Assembly: GCA_036172665.1 (NCBI GenBank)
Contig: CM069876.1
Coordinates: 7,936,001 to 8,000,000 of the forward strand
DNA length: 64,000 bases
Reading direction: 5' to 3'
Source: Prosopocoilus inquinatus
Taxonomy: Eukaryota > Arthropoda > Insecta > Coleoptera > Lucanidae
The translations under genes were made by a program, and so were the position numbers. Shown piece after piece: positions 53,890-64,000 of the stretch. Under the pieces are notes generated by a model, which was not told where the DNA came from, made no database searches, and saw only the letters and a program-made list of their open reading frames with translations. Positions within the stretch are counted from its first letter, which is position 1; each line of letters begins with the position of its first letter.

Positions 53890-54769
53890 CGAGGGTCACT
53901 CTGAAAGTTTTGCAATACTAGAAGAGTAAGGAAGATAATTAATACTGGTTATTTTTTACAGAAAGCTTAATATACTGAAAGTTCGTAACCAGAAGTTCAA
54001 GCGATAGGTTCAAAGTTATGTTGTTTGGTTGCTGGAAGTGTTAGTAGACCTGTTTTTTCGTTACGATTGGTGTTGGATCATTTTTGTGGATCCAAACACG
54101 CCTTTTCTGGGGAGTTGGACAATCGAAATTTTTTTTTTGTGGGTTTCGTCGACTGTTATTATTTTAGATATGATTTAGTGCCCTCCTCTGTTCAACACTT
54201 GCAGTGTTTCACGGCTAATTCTGACTCGCTCCCGCTTTTGTTGGTCGGTCAATGTGTGGGGTACCCAACGTGAAACAACTTTTTTCATTTGAAGTCCATT
54301 ATGTAAAATGTTATAAACTGCGGAGGCTCAGATGCCAAGGGTCTCCTCTATCTCACTGTAAGTGCACTGGTTGTCTGCTTCAATCATGGCCTTCACAGTA
54401 GTCACGTTTTCGTTCCTCACGAGGTTCATCGTGAAGAGATGTGCGTCCACGCTGAAATTTCTTGTACCTTCTGAAAACACACGTGTATGATGGGGCTACA
54501 CCTCTAAAGTCTAAACACAATTTTTCATGGCAGTCCTTGTTAGATAAACCAACTCGAAAATCGTAGTAAATCATCGATCGAAATGCTTCTCTGGACTGTT
54601 CCGAAAGCTCTACTAACACTTTCAGCAGCCAAACAACTTAACTTTGAGCCTAACGCTTGAACTTCTTGCAACGCGCTTTAAGTACATTAAGCTTTCTGAA
54701 AAAAATAACCAGTGTTAATTATCTCCCTTACTCTTCTCGTATTGCACAACTTTCAGAGTGGCCCTCGTG
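53890..54769 (-). mobile_element. Mariner-like element with long inverted termini, internally deleted
   Basis: Left cgagggtcactctgaaagtt and inverted right aactttcagagtggccctcg continue as inverted arms for over 150 bp (to gttgtttggttgctg). TA lies at 53888-53889 and 54770-54771. Only a transposase remnant remains. Confidence 0.75.
54380..54619 (-). pseudogene. Mariner transposase N-terminal remnant
   Basis: Encodes LSEQSREAFRSMIYYDFRVG, LSNKDCHEKLCLDF and APSYTCVFRRYKKFQRGRTS LHDEPRE-like residues. This corresponds to the first helix-turn-helix of mariner transposases (compare APSKSSVYNWFAEFQRGRTS in copy 2). The frame is lost after about 75 residues and no catalytic motif can be read. It is a different mariner lineage from the three copies above. 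Confidence 0.75.
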
Positions 54770-54771
54770 TA

Positions 54772-56692
54772 GTGAAGTGTGATTCAAGTAAAGAAGATAG
54801 TTAGTCCGATCAAACTGTTCGGTTCAATTTATTCAGCAAAGAGAACAATTCAGAAACTGAAAGACTACGATCAAACTACTGATTTTTACATTTGTATTTT
54901 TTACAATACGGCTGACTTTTTGTCAGTATACTTTTGTTGATAGTAAGACACTATTTTTAGAGGCAGGTCTCAACACAAAAAGAGACCGTTTATTTCCGCA
55001 AATTGTTCAAATGGTGGTGTTTCAGCACCACATTTGAAGTTAAATAATTTTGATTATTAATTTTGATAGATATAAGAAAGAATAAAGAAATACCCTAGTT
55101 TTTATTTTTTATTTTATTATATATTACTACATTAATAATATTTAATAAGATTATAATAATATTCACTTTTTAAAATTTTTAATTGGAGTAAAACACAACT
55201 TTTATAAATTAACAGTTAAAATAAGCTTTTAATGAATGAAACAGGCTTGAATTAATTCAATTTGAATTACCAAACAAACTGATGATTTAAATCAATGTTT
55301 CAGTTGTCTTATCAGAATTGCCAACAACCTTTATCAAAATCATGGCTTACTAAAACTAAATATTTTTAAAACGATCTGTTATAAATAAAAAAGATGTGTC
55401 ATATTAATCCTCAATCATTTTACTGCGTGCTCTGTACAACTGTGCAAAATTCAAATAAATCCTGTGCATTTGCTTTTTTTTAAAATTTGTTTTCGTATTC
55501 CAAAAATAAATAATTCCATAATAAGACAAGTTTGATGTGAATTAAATTCATGTGAATTCATGTCATCTTCATTTTAATCATTAGTCACAGTCACATGCCA
55601 GTCATTTCCTTCTGTGGCTGATGCTTCAATTCTAAATGTTAGTTCAGGATTTGATATACCATTTGGACTTATTGTATCGAATTCATTAATAGGCTGTTAT
55701 TATTAAACGGGTAAGGTAAACGGCTAGTATATTCAAATAACTTACTTTATGATGCTTACGATTGAGCTTAGAATTGCACCATAAATCCGTATGTAAATTT
55801 AATTTTTAAGCCATTAAAAATTAACAAAATTCAAGAGATTATTAAAAGCAATAAATAAATTTCATTTTAATTCTTAATCATTTAGGATTTCAAACATGAA
55901 AGGGGTCGACGGACCCGTAGGGATTGGCAATGGAGATCTGTCTAAATAATTTATTAAAAAAATAGAGGATTAGAGTAAAGTCTGCATACATGGATTTTTA
56001 ATATAATTTTATCACAACCAAAAATTTAATCTGTAAATACTAAAGACGAAAGACGATCAGTTAATAATAATTAAAAAATCAAATCAAATCAAATAGAACA
56101 AAAGACAAAACTGGCGATCAATTGTACAGATTAAAAAGTAAAATAAATCAAACTCAAGTCGAGTAAAAAAGAGAGAAAAAATACAAAAGACGATTAATTG
56201 CTAATAGGAAATGAAATCAAATAAAATCAAACAAATGAAAAACCAACGATAAAAATCCGTTAGTTAACAATAAAAACAGATCAAATTAAGTCGAATAAAA
56301 GAAAAAAAACAAAGACCTATCAATTGATTATATTAAAACTTGAATTAAAAGAAGTCGAATTAGGAATAAAAAAATAAATAAAAGATGATTGGTGATGAAG
56401 ACAAAAGTAAATATTCATTCTATAGCACTTACGAACATTGATAAATGTTTAACTTAGAGTTTAAACAAAAGAAGAAAACGAAAAAAAAATTAAACTGATA
56501 ATAGAGAGATTTTAAATTAAAGTCAAACTGAATTAAGCTTATAATTTTAAAAAGGGAATAAAGTTAAAGAGGATTGTTACATTTTTAGAAATGTTAAGAA
56601 AATTTGAAAGGAGATCGATGGAAATTTTTATTTTCTTGTCGATGTTTAAAAAAGGTTGGGAACCCCTCCTCTACATTGTCTAATAACGTTTT
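54772..56692. other. Unassigned AT-rich stretch
   Basis: Very A-rich between 56000 and 56600 (many aaatcaaa, ataaaa words). ggttgggaacccctcc at 56655 resembles a hAT terminus but no partner was found. No gene. Confidence 0.4.
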
Positions 56693-57103
56693 TGACTGAT
56701 GACGCTTTGGAGCACTCTCAGAGTATTTCCATTTCGCTTTAACCTCATGTAAAAACAGAGGACGGAGATACTCTCAGAGTGGTTAAGAGCAAGGCTTCTC
56801 AAAGTGTGGGGGTCGCGGAAATTTTAACAAAACTAAAACATTTCTGAACGGGCAATTCAAACAAAATTTAAGTTTTTATGTAAAAGTAAAATTTGGCTTT
56901 GTCTTTAATACATGGTAAAATCACCAAAGAATTGTTTTCGAATCAATTTTCTTTATGATTTATTATCAGTAGATGTTAATTCGAATTTCTACTTTAGTAA
57001 CCTTATAGCCGGGGTCGCGGAAATATTTGTTCGGGTAAAGTGGGTCGCCAAGCTGAAAAGTTTGAGAAGCCCTGGTCTAGAGCAATCAGTCGAAAAAGTT
57101 ACA
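56693..57103. mobile_element. Palindromic MITE split by a hAT-type MITE
   Basis: The left arm aataacgtttttgactgat, cactctcagagtatttcc is inverted on the right (ggagatactctcagagtg before 56789 and aatcagtcgaaaaagtta after 57083). Removing 56790-57074 and one duplicated flank closes the hairpin. Related to 30276-30410. Confidence 0.7.
56790..57074. mobile_element. hAT-type MITE (CAAGGCTTCTCAAA termini)
   Basis: Left caaggcttctcaaagtgtgg and inverted right aaaagtttgagaagccctg. Flanks gttaagag / gtctagag agree at 6 of 8 bases, an aged 8-bp duplication. Contains ggggtcgcggaaat near both sides. Confidence 0.75.
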
Positions 57104-57763
57104 AGGCTTTTAATGATTTGCAAATCATTTGAAACGTGACAATCATTAGTCAAGAGTAAAATTATTGGATGGAATTTTGTTTCAATAGAACAACATCCCT
57201 TAGTGTAATTACATTCAGTATTGTTCGGATTGTCTGGAATTTTGAAGAACAGTTTAGCTTCGAAAATGCATTTGTCCAGTGTTTATCAATAAAATCATTC
57301 CTCAATATTCATTGTGTTTTTACCGTCCAGGCATTCAAGGTTAAGTAAAAAACGTTTCACTATAGTCCAGCTATAATAACATCAGACCAACTCTCAGACT
57401 AAGGCAATAGCTAATGCTTATTATCGTTATAAAAAAAATGTTATTTAAAATGCCAAAAAGACAACAAGTCAAAAATGTAGTTAAAGTAAAACTTCAGACG
57501 TTATAGTTGGTGTTAATTAATGATGATTTCACACGTCTGACAAAATAAGATACTGTAGAAGTTATATGAATTTCATGCCATAAGCAGTATCTCTTATGTA
57601 ATTCTTTGCTAAAATTAAGAGTGGTCTTTGTTTTAAGATTACTAAATAAAAACATTTGCAGTTTTTTTTCATTCTTAACAAAATCATGTTTAAAAGTTTT
57701 TTTCCAATTTTAGCATTTTACATTTTTTTGGTAGAAGTTAAATTCTAGTAACTCTTATCTTAT
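57104..57763. other. Unassigned stretch
   Basis: AT-rich, no gene or terminus recognised. Confidence 0.4.
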
Positions 57764-57771
57764 CTTCTAAT

Positions 57772-59237
57772 CAGGGTTGGAAAAAAACTGTTTTTTTTTT
57801 TTTAAAAGAACGAAACTTCTGTTTTTTTTGTTTTAAATAGTTTTTTTTTTGTTTAAAACACGTTTAAAATTCACCCTAAATTAAACATGTTTTAAACAAA
57901 AAAAAAACAGCTGTTTAAAACAACTTTTAAATGTTTAAATTGCCCTTACAGCTTACATAAAAATATATATATTATTATTATTTGATATTTGTGTAAAAAG
58001 AAGAATTTATTAAAATTCGATCTCTAATTAAAAGAAAGATGAAAAGTTTGTAATGTTAGATTATGTATCCTTTTAAAAATAATGTATGTACTTTGATAAT
58101 AATTTAAATAATTTAAGGCAGAACTTGATTTATTTAGGATCTACGGTCGCGGTGTTTTAAATGATTTTCAAAGAAAGTAGTAGATATCAACATACTGAGA
58201 AAAACATTCCCTATAAAAACTAAAATCAAATACAATCCAAAGAAATATTTTTTTTTAATTACTTGTTCGCATTAGAACTAAAATACACGACTCGTGGCTT
58301 TCAGTACCGGAAAACAAATATTTCAAATATGTAAAAACATGTAGGATGTTCCATTTAAAATAACAAAGTTGATATTACTTCCGGTGAAACCAAAAGTCCA
58401 GTAGGTATATGTCTGAAAATTCAAATTAAATTTTTGTTTAATTTATTGTTTTCGAATTTTAAACAAACCTTAAAATTTTAGAAGGGCAAATATACGGCCT
58501 TGGGACACACGGTAGAAATCCAATGAAGACAAATGAAACGATAACGTTACAAATAGTTTAAATAGCGACATCCTACGATCACTTTTTGACATAACATTGC
58601 ATTATCATTGACAAATTTAAGCCAGTTTGCTACATAATAACTCATCCCGTAGCCCGTAGTATGAACAGGGAAGTGGAGGACCCAGTATGTTTCAAAACTT
58701 AATGTAATGTGTAATGTAATAATAATAATAAAAGGTTAAATATTGAAAAGGTATTTTAAAATTTTACAATATAAGTATTATTCTAGTGATCAGTAATAAT
58801 TAATGAATTGATTATAATCAATTTAATGCAATTTAAATTGTCCACATTGTCTACAATTATTAAAACAATTGATATGAGAACAAAGTAAAGTTTAAAGTTA
58901 AACTGTCAGTAAAATACAGACCAACAATTAACTTCTGGTTACATAGATAAAAAATTACGTTGCAAAAATAAAACACATATATCAAAAGTGATCTTTTTAG
59001 CTTAAAACTAAAAAAAAAATGAAAATGAAATGAATTTAAAACATTAACAAAAAAACGTGTTAAAACTTAAAATAAAGCACTTATATCAAGAGTTCCTTTT
59101 TAGCTTAAACAAAAAATAAATTTAAAACATTATCAAAAAAAACATGTTTAAAACATTTTGTTTAAAACAGATGGTATGTTTTTAATTCGGTGTTTTGAAC
59201 ATGTTTTAAAAAGTTTGTTTTAAACTTTCCAACCCTG
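57772..59237. mobile_element. Non-autonomous hAT-type element with perfect 8-bp target duplication
   Basis: Ends cagggttggaaa and inverted tttccaaccctg. CTTCTAAT is duplicated exactly (57764-57771, 59238-59245). 1466 bp with no transposase. Both subterminal regions are packed with gtttaaaac/ttttaaaca words. Confidence 0.88.
58556..58650. repeat. Diverged fragment of the 311-nt retrozyme unit (no hammerhead)
   Basis: aatagcgacatcctacgatc, actttttgacataacattgc and tagtttgctacataataact follow the same order as the non-ribozyme part of the retrozyme-like elements. The hammerhead portion is absent. Confidence 0.6.
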
Positions 59238-59329
59238 CTTCTAATACGGTTTGCGTCCAGCTTTAGTTATGCCTTAAGAGTAATTCAGAGTCAGACAATT
59301 ATTTTAAACTGACCATACACATCTAAATA

Positions 59330-60835
59330 AACTCCTGTTCAAAATTAACGCACCGCTACAAAAATCGTCGATAGGTTTGTATTTTTGCAACCATTATTGA
59401 ATAAAAGTTTATCTTAACATAATGTACTTACACCAAAAATCTTTAATATTCATGAATTAAACTTTCAGAGATAAAAATTAAAACAAAAGAAACACAACAT
59501 AAACAAAGAAAAACTGAATACCATAAAGAATTAATAATGTGTAGTACCACTTCTAGCTCTGATGATTGCCTGAATTCGTCTTGGTAAGCTGCTTATCAAA
59601 TTCTGGACAGTTTTTTCTTGTGACCTCATTCTGCAAGAGCAAGATGTTCTAGTTCATGTAGACTTCTGGGAGTGGGTACATAATATCTCAATGCTTTTTT
59701 TAGAACATCCCATAAGTGCTCAATGGGGTTTAAGTCTGGATCGCGAGATGACCAATTCAGTACTTGAATATTGATTTCACTTAAGTAACTCAACAGATCT
59801 CTTGCAACATGCGGTTGAGAATTATTCTGCATAAATGTGAAGTTATTACCTATAAATGGCGCAAAGGGCGAGGTATAGTCCAAAACAAAGTTCTCTAGGT
59901 AATAAAACTGAGCGTTTATTGATCTTTGTTCAATGGGAACTAAGTCTCTACAGGCGTCGAAACAGATACCAGAACATTCTTGGCCCTCCACCAAATGGTT
60001 CCCTTGCAGAAATATTGCAAGCAGCAAATCTTTTTCCAGGACTGTGCCACCATACTCATTGCCGACCATCTGATGATTTTAATCTCACTTTTGTTTCATC
60101 AATAAGCAAGACTCGCTTCTTATCGTCTGTGGACCAATGTTTGTGCTCTCTTGCAAATCTTAATCTGGCCATTTCGTGTCTTATGCTGAGTATGGTTGCA
60201 ACTGCAGGTCTTCTACTGGCTAGCCCTGATTCTCGTAGCATTATCCTAACAGCTTCAGCTGATGTCCTAACATTTCTGACTGTTACAAGCTCATTACTAA
60301 GCTCTGAACTTGTACATCTCTTGTTTCTTAAAACTTGTTGATGAAAAAAATGCCTAACCCTTAAACTTGTAGCCAACTTTCTACCCTGTCAATGTCTTCT
60401 TGCATATGACCCAGTTTCTCTGTATCTTCTAATCATCCGACTAACTGACGAATGGTCAACACCTAGCAAATTAGCTACATATCGCATATTTCGGCCCTCG
60501 TTTAACAAAGTTGATGCTCTTTCGCAACCCTCAATAGTTAAATATCGTGGTCGATTCATGTTTTCTCGATGCAGGAATATAAACTGATATTCTGTTTAAC
60601 ACTCACTTGTTTTCAAAACTTATTACGTGAAGGAAGCAAGAATTAATTATGTTAAAATTTAAACTTAATCTTAATGAAATAACTTCATCTAACGATCAGC
60701 TGATGGATTAACAAGACGTAATAATTGTCAAAATTTATTTATTTTGAAGTAAGTCGCCTATGATTTAGTATAAAACATCAGTATCTACAACAATTAAAAA
60801 AAATGAAATACAAATAGTGCGGTGGAGACACCAGT
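59330..60835 (-). mobile_element. Tc1-like (DD34E) transposon, inactive
   Basis: Defined by the broken transposase at 59626-60559. The left edge contains acgcaccgctac and the right edge gtgcggtgga (inverted caccgc core), but the termini are diverged, so the borders are approximate. Confidence 0.7.
59626..60559 (-). pseudogene. Tc1-like transposase, inactivated
   Basis: Starts MNRPRYLTIEGCERASTLLN at 60559. The helix-turn-helix reads MRYVANLLGVDHSSVSRMIR, followed by RRYRETGSYARR. A TGA interrupts just after RRH (about 60390). The frame resumes with RPAVATILSIRHEMARLRFA and LLIDETKVRL (first acidic residue). A frameshift near 60060 follows. The end block has QNNSQPH, where the second catalytic Asp is Asn, and DPDLNPIEHLWD (catalytic Glu). 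Spacing between the last two positions is 34, as in Tc1. Three independent lesions (stop, frameshift, D-to-N) make it dead. Confidence 0.88.
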
Positions 60836-60839
60836 TTTA

Positions 60840-61313
60840 GCCAGTTTTTATATTTTGGCCCATTATGTCTCATACCCTAAACTCTTTTAGGCTACAAAGT
60901 TTACAGAACTGTGACTATGTTGGATTTTTGTATGGTTACGCTTAAGGAGAAAAGAGATAGAAATGTATGTATATTAAAAAAACAAAAAAATTCTCTCCTC
61001 AAATACCAAAATCACTAAATTTAGCCATAAATTCCCCAGTTTTAACCAACGTGAACTCCATTTATAGTCACTTCAAGAAGATGAAAAAAAAAAAAACATT
61101 TTAAATATTCGCAAATGATTGCAGAGCCGAATTTATAAATTTTTATTAGCATTCATCAGCCTTATTTGCACTAGTCTAGACTAACTTAGAATAATTTGAG
61201 CTTAAATTTTAGCGGAAAGTGGTGCAAATAGCTCTATGTACTTAAAATGAAAGGTTTCTATACTTACACATGTTGAAAGTATAAAGGCCAATAAAATAAT
61301 ATAAAGGAGAAAA
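60840..61313. other. Unassigned stretch
   Basis: AT-rich. No gene recognised. Confidence 0.4.
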
Positions 61314-61491
61314 CGCTAAGGCTACCTTTCCTGCTTTGGAGATTTGGAGAATTGGGTATTTGAAGATTGCTATCATTGGCTTTCGTAGTTCACTTGACGA
61401 GTTATTGGTAATCAATGACCGCGTGATCAGTGAAAATCAATAACAGCAATCCCCAAATACCCAATCTCCCGAACAGGAAGAGCAGCGTAAC
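61314..61491. mobile_element. Palindromic MITE
   Basis: The left arm (cgctaaggctacctttcctg, ggagaattgggtatttgaag, attgct) is inverted on the right (agcaatccccaaatacccaa, tctcccgaacaggaag, agcagcg). Arms are about 60 bp and the spacer about 60 bp. Confidence 0.65.
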
Positions 61492-62280
61492 AAAAAAACA
61501 GAAAAAATCTATCACTTTTGGATTTGAACCCGAACCTCTCGATATTGCGCAGAACGATCTAACTGCTAACATAAGTTAGAATTAGATGGAAATAAATTAT
61601 ATGTGCCAATGCGGCTGTGTTTCTGTTTTTGTTTTTTCTTGTGTTTCCTCCTTTATACTAATTTATTAATTCAGTATTAATTCCAACTTACGTTAGATAA
61701 TAATGATATAGCACAGTAATATCATGGAGGTTAACTACTGGAGGAGTAAATAGCGAGCAGAAACGAGCCGATTTTCGGACAAGCACTCCTTTCTCTTGTA
61801 TACCAAAAATAAGGAGCACCGGAGAACACAACATGTTTGTGACAAAGTGCGTGGTACTCCACACTCCGTTCGTTTTGCCATACAAAAGGCCCGCAACCGG
61901 ACCGGTTTTCAGTAATTCACGTTATATGAGATGGCGCCCCCCAGGAGTATAACTCGATGAGTAATATTGATCGTCATATTACAAAATTGCGATATCATTT
62001 ACTGTTAGACCTTGAAAGTTTGTTTATTACCTTTTTTTCTGATTCTTGTCTGATTTGGCAGTTTTGTCTTCTGTTTTCTAAAGTGGTTAAATTTGGAAAT
62101 ATAGTTTCTAGTTCTAGCCATAATGTGTCTAAAATTAGTAAAATTACTGATTTGAAAAACCGGTTTAGGCCATTTAATTTTACTTATTAAATGGTGTTAT
62201 AACCTATGAATAATTTCAGTTTTGTCTTAATACAAGTATTTATACGAAACTTGTACATATTCTATTTTTCTAATGCAAGA
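61492..62280. other. Unassigned stretch
   Basis: No gene recognised. The minus frame at 61688-61885 and the plus frame at 61957-62190 have no family motif. A weak tRNA-like B-box (ggttcgggttcaaatcc, minus strand) lies at about 61518-61534. Confidence 0.4.
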
Positions 62281-62914
62281 TATACCGGGTGGAAAGTTTC
62301 AAACCCGAACACAGCAAAGTTCCATTGAGAACTATGTTTCTATAGATTACTGCTCGTCATTTAAAGATACAAAAATGGTAATGGTATTAAATGAAAGATA
62401 AAATTAAGGCCAATGTTATCGTGTTAAATTTATTCCTATTATGTAAATACTTTTGAAATAGAAATTAAATTTTTAAATTTCAAATGAAAAGTGTAGTCGC
62501 CTTAGTATGTCAGATTTGAAGTTTGCAATTCAATAACCAGAATTTTGTACAATATGCTTCTTATTCATAATAAAATTCCATTCATCTGTGTAGCATACTG
62601 ACGATGAAAAACTGTCAGGATTTATTTCTTTGCTCCTGTATTGCTTCACAAAATACTTTCCTACTATTTTTGTTAATTTCAATACAATGTTGATGGCAAC
62701 TGGATTTATGGAATTGATATTTTTTTTTTAATTCTTTACAGTTGTGTGTTACTTATTTTTGAACAGTGTGAAACTTATTTAATTCTTAGTACAATTGAAT
62801 TTAAAACTGATTTAGTATCGACATGTGTCGGTATTGATTGCCCGTGGCATCATTTCAAGGTTATTGATATTAGAAAAATTTTGTGCAAATCGTTTTTGAT
62901 TGCAGCGAAAACCT

Positions 62915-62977
62915 CGAGCAGCCTCTGTACAGCTGCTTCAGCCCTGCTTGGGGCTTCTTCAGCAGAGACGTAGCTCG
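62915..62977 (-). ncRNA. Hammerhead ribozyme motif, mutated core
   Basis: Stem I, CTGAAGA and stem II are as in copy 1, but GAAA is GAAG and the base before the cleavage point is A (CTGTA). The GAAG change should weaken or abolish cleavage. Predicted site is between 62928 and 62927. Confidence 0.65.
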
Positions 62978-63225
62978 ACATTCCCACTGCAAACAAAAAC
63001 GACTTGCCCAATTTATTCGCAATGGCGATGTAAGAGTGATGAACAGATAAAATAGCGACATCTTACGATCGCTTTTTGACCTGACATTGCAGTAGGATAG
63101 ACAAATTGAAGCGAGATTTGCTCCTAATAAGTCCCCCATGCAAGGCGGCCATGCTTGCTGTTAAAGCATAATGAAAGATTTAGAAAAATTTTGTGCAAAT
63201 TGTCTTTGAATTGCAGCGAAAACCT

Positions 63226-63288
63226 CGAGCATCCTCTGTACAGCTGTTTCAGCCCTACTTGGGGCTTCTTCAGCAGAGACGTAGCTCG
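63226..63288 (-). ncRNA. Type I hammerhead ribozyme motif with GUA cleavage triplet
   Basis: CGAGC-TACG-TCTCTG, CTGAAGA, AGCCC/GGGCT with loop CAAGTA, GAAA, ACAGCTGT, A, CAGAGG-AT-GCTCG. The NUH rule allows A. The core is intact. Predicted cleavage is between 63239 and 63238, 311 nt from the neighbouring site. Confidence 0.7.
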
Positions 63289-64000
63289 ACATTCCCACTG
63301 CAAACAAAAACGACTTGCCCAATTTATTCGCAATTGCGATGTAAGAGTGATGAACAGATAAAATAGCGACATCTTACGATCGCTTTTTAACCTGACATTG
63401 CAGTAGGATAGACAAATTGAAGCGAGATTTGCACAAAATTTTTCTAAATCTTTCATTATGCTTTGACAGCAAGCATGGCCGCCTTGCATAGGGGACTTAT
63501 TAGGAGCAAATCCCGCTTCAATTTGTTTATCCTACTGCAATGTCAAGTCAAAAAGCGATCGTAAGATGTCGCTATTTTATCTGTTATTGATATTATCAGA
63601 AACAACAGTATTTTTCTCTGCAATGGCGTAGAATACAATTATCATTCTAATAAAGAAAGAATTGTTGTAACTTAAACGACAAGAGTACCTACCTATTATT
63701 TGCTCTGTACAATAATTCATAATGCTTTTTGACTGACGTATAAATTATTTTCCATTAATTGATACAACTGAAAGTTGCAAACATGACATAGGCGATTAAA
63801 TTTTTCGTATAAAATTTGAAAATTTTATTTATGTTCCGAAAGTATTAATATTTAGGAATAATTTTAACACCATAATATTGTCCTTAATTTTCTCTTTTCT
63901 TTAATACCATGACATTTTTGTATCTTCAAATGAAACAGAAACATAGTTTTCAATACAAGTTTGCTATGTTTAGGTTTGAAACTTTCCACCCGGTATAAAT

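Larger units (their letters stand above)
62872..63583. mobile_element. Retrozyme-like hammerhead element, copy 3 (tandem dimer plus inverted end)
   Basis: Flanked by TTATTGATATT (62861-62871, 63584-63594; matching bases extend it to 13). Two minus-sense hammerheads lie exactly 311 bp apart. At about 63431 the sequence flips (gaagcgagattt/gcacaaaattt) and a plus-sense segment without hammerhead runs to the right end (gatgtcgctattttatctg). Confidence 0.82.
62281..63997. mobile_element. Non-autonomous element with TATACCGGGTGG termini
   Basis: Left tataccgggtggaaagtttc (aaac) and inverted right gtttgaaactttccacccgg (tata), continuing for over 100 bp on each side (gaaaactatgtttct, acaaaaatg). 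It ends 3 bp before the window edge. A retrozyme-like insertion (62872-63583) lies inside. Confidence 0.78.

Noticed and set aside
54025..54273. 82-residue plus-strand frame
   Set aside because: It is antisense to a mariner-like element whose minus strand carries the transposase remnant.
56650..56675. hAT terminus ggttgggaacccctcc
   Set aside because: No inverted partner end and no 8-bp duplication found.
61505..61575. tRNA gene or tRNA-derived SINE head on the minus strand (A-box-like ttagcagttaga and B-box-like ggttcaaatcc)
   Set aside because: The D arm can pair, but the acceptor and anticodon stems do not, and no repeat copy was seen; probably chance or a very old relic.
1..64000. CRISPR array, bacterial operons, prophage
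   Set aside because: Spliced host gene, LINEs, mariners and LTR elements show eukaryotic DNA; short direct repeats seen are microsatellites or TE parts.

Overview
The window is AT-rich eukaryotic DNA, most probably from an insect. It holds one recognisable host gene and a dense, nested set of transposable elements. I cannot name the species from sequence alone; the gene's closest family names are Drosophila RhoGAP92B and vertebrate ARHGAP17/44 (RICH/nadrin).

Host gene: a BAR + RhoGAP protein lies on the minus strand. Five coding exons can be joined with consensus splice sites and continuous phase: 49857-49713, 47972-47664, 47606-47378, 47316-47167 and 40784-38965. The first coding exon was not found, so the gene should extend upstream (to the right), possibly beyond the window. 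Its 6.4-kb intron (40785-47166) holds a 624-bp-period tandem repeat and a three-level nest (hAT-type element > TA-flanked element > solo LTR). Another intron holds a broken mariner.

Left third (1-26 kb): a partial Ty3/gypsy integrase (1-912), a dead LINE (1561-3330), LINE 3' ends, small foldback MITEs, a terminal-inverted-repeat element (6751-8337), a second LINE type on the minus strand (8470-10246), a mariner with an intact 350-aa transposase (15758-17049), and a complete but dead gypsy element (19237-26009). That gypsy element is interrupted by a second mariner in its integrase and by a LINE in its RNase H.

Middle (26-37 kb): palindromic elements, a 3.7-kb element with CCCACTAAGCA termini, and a large palindrome carrying a DD41D mariner-type element whose 351-aa transposase is intact. 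Right part (50-64 kb): further foldbacks, a mariner relic, hAT-type elements with 8-bp target duplications, a dead Tc1-like (DD34E) element, and a terminal-repeat element ending at the window edge.

Most interesting signal: self-cleaving hammerhead-ribozyme motifs. Three insertions (7222-8199, 29310-29697, 62872-63583) belong to one family whose monomer is exactly 311 nt from cleavage site to cleavage site. Its type I hammerhead has a self-complementary 8-nt stem III. The insertions have 11-13-bp target duplications and carry inverted segments. This matches metazoan retrozymes (non-autonomous, circular-RNA-forming retroelements linked to Penelope-like elements). Three other foldback families (18209-19068, 50645-51390, 26423-26700) carry hammerhead-like motifs on each arm, near the outer end and facing outward.
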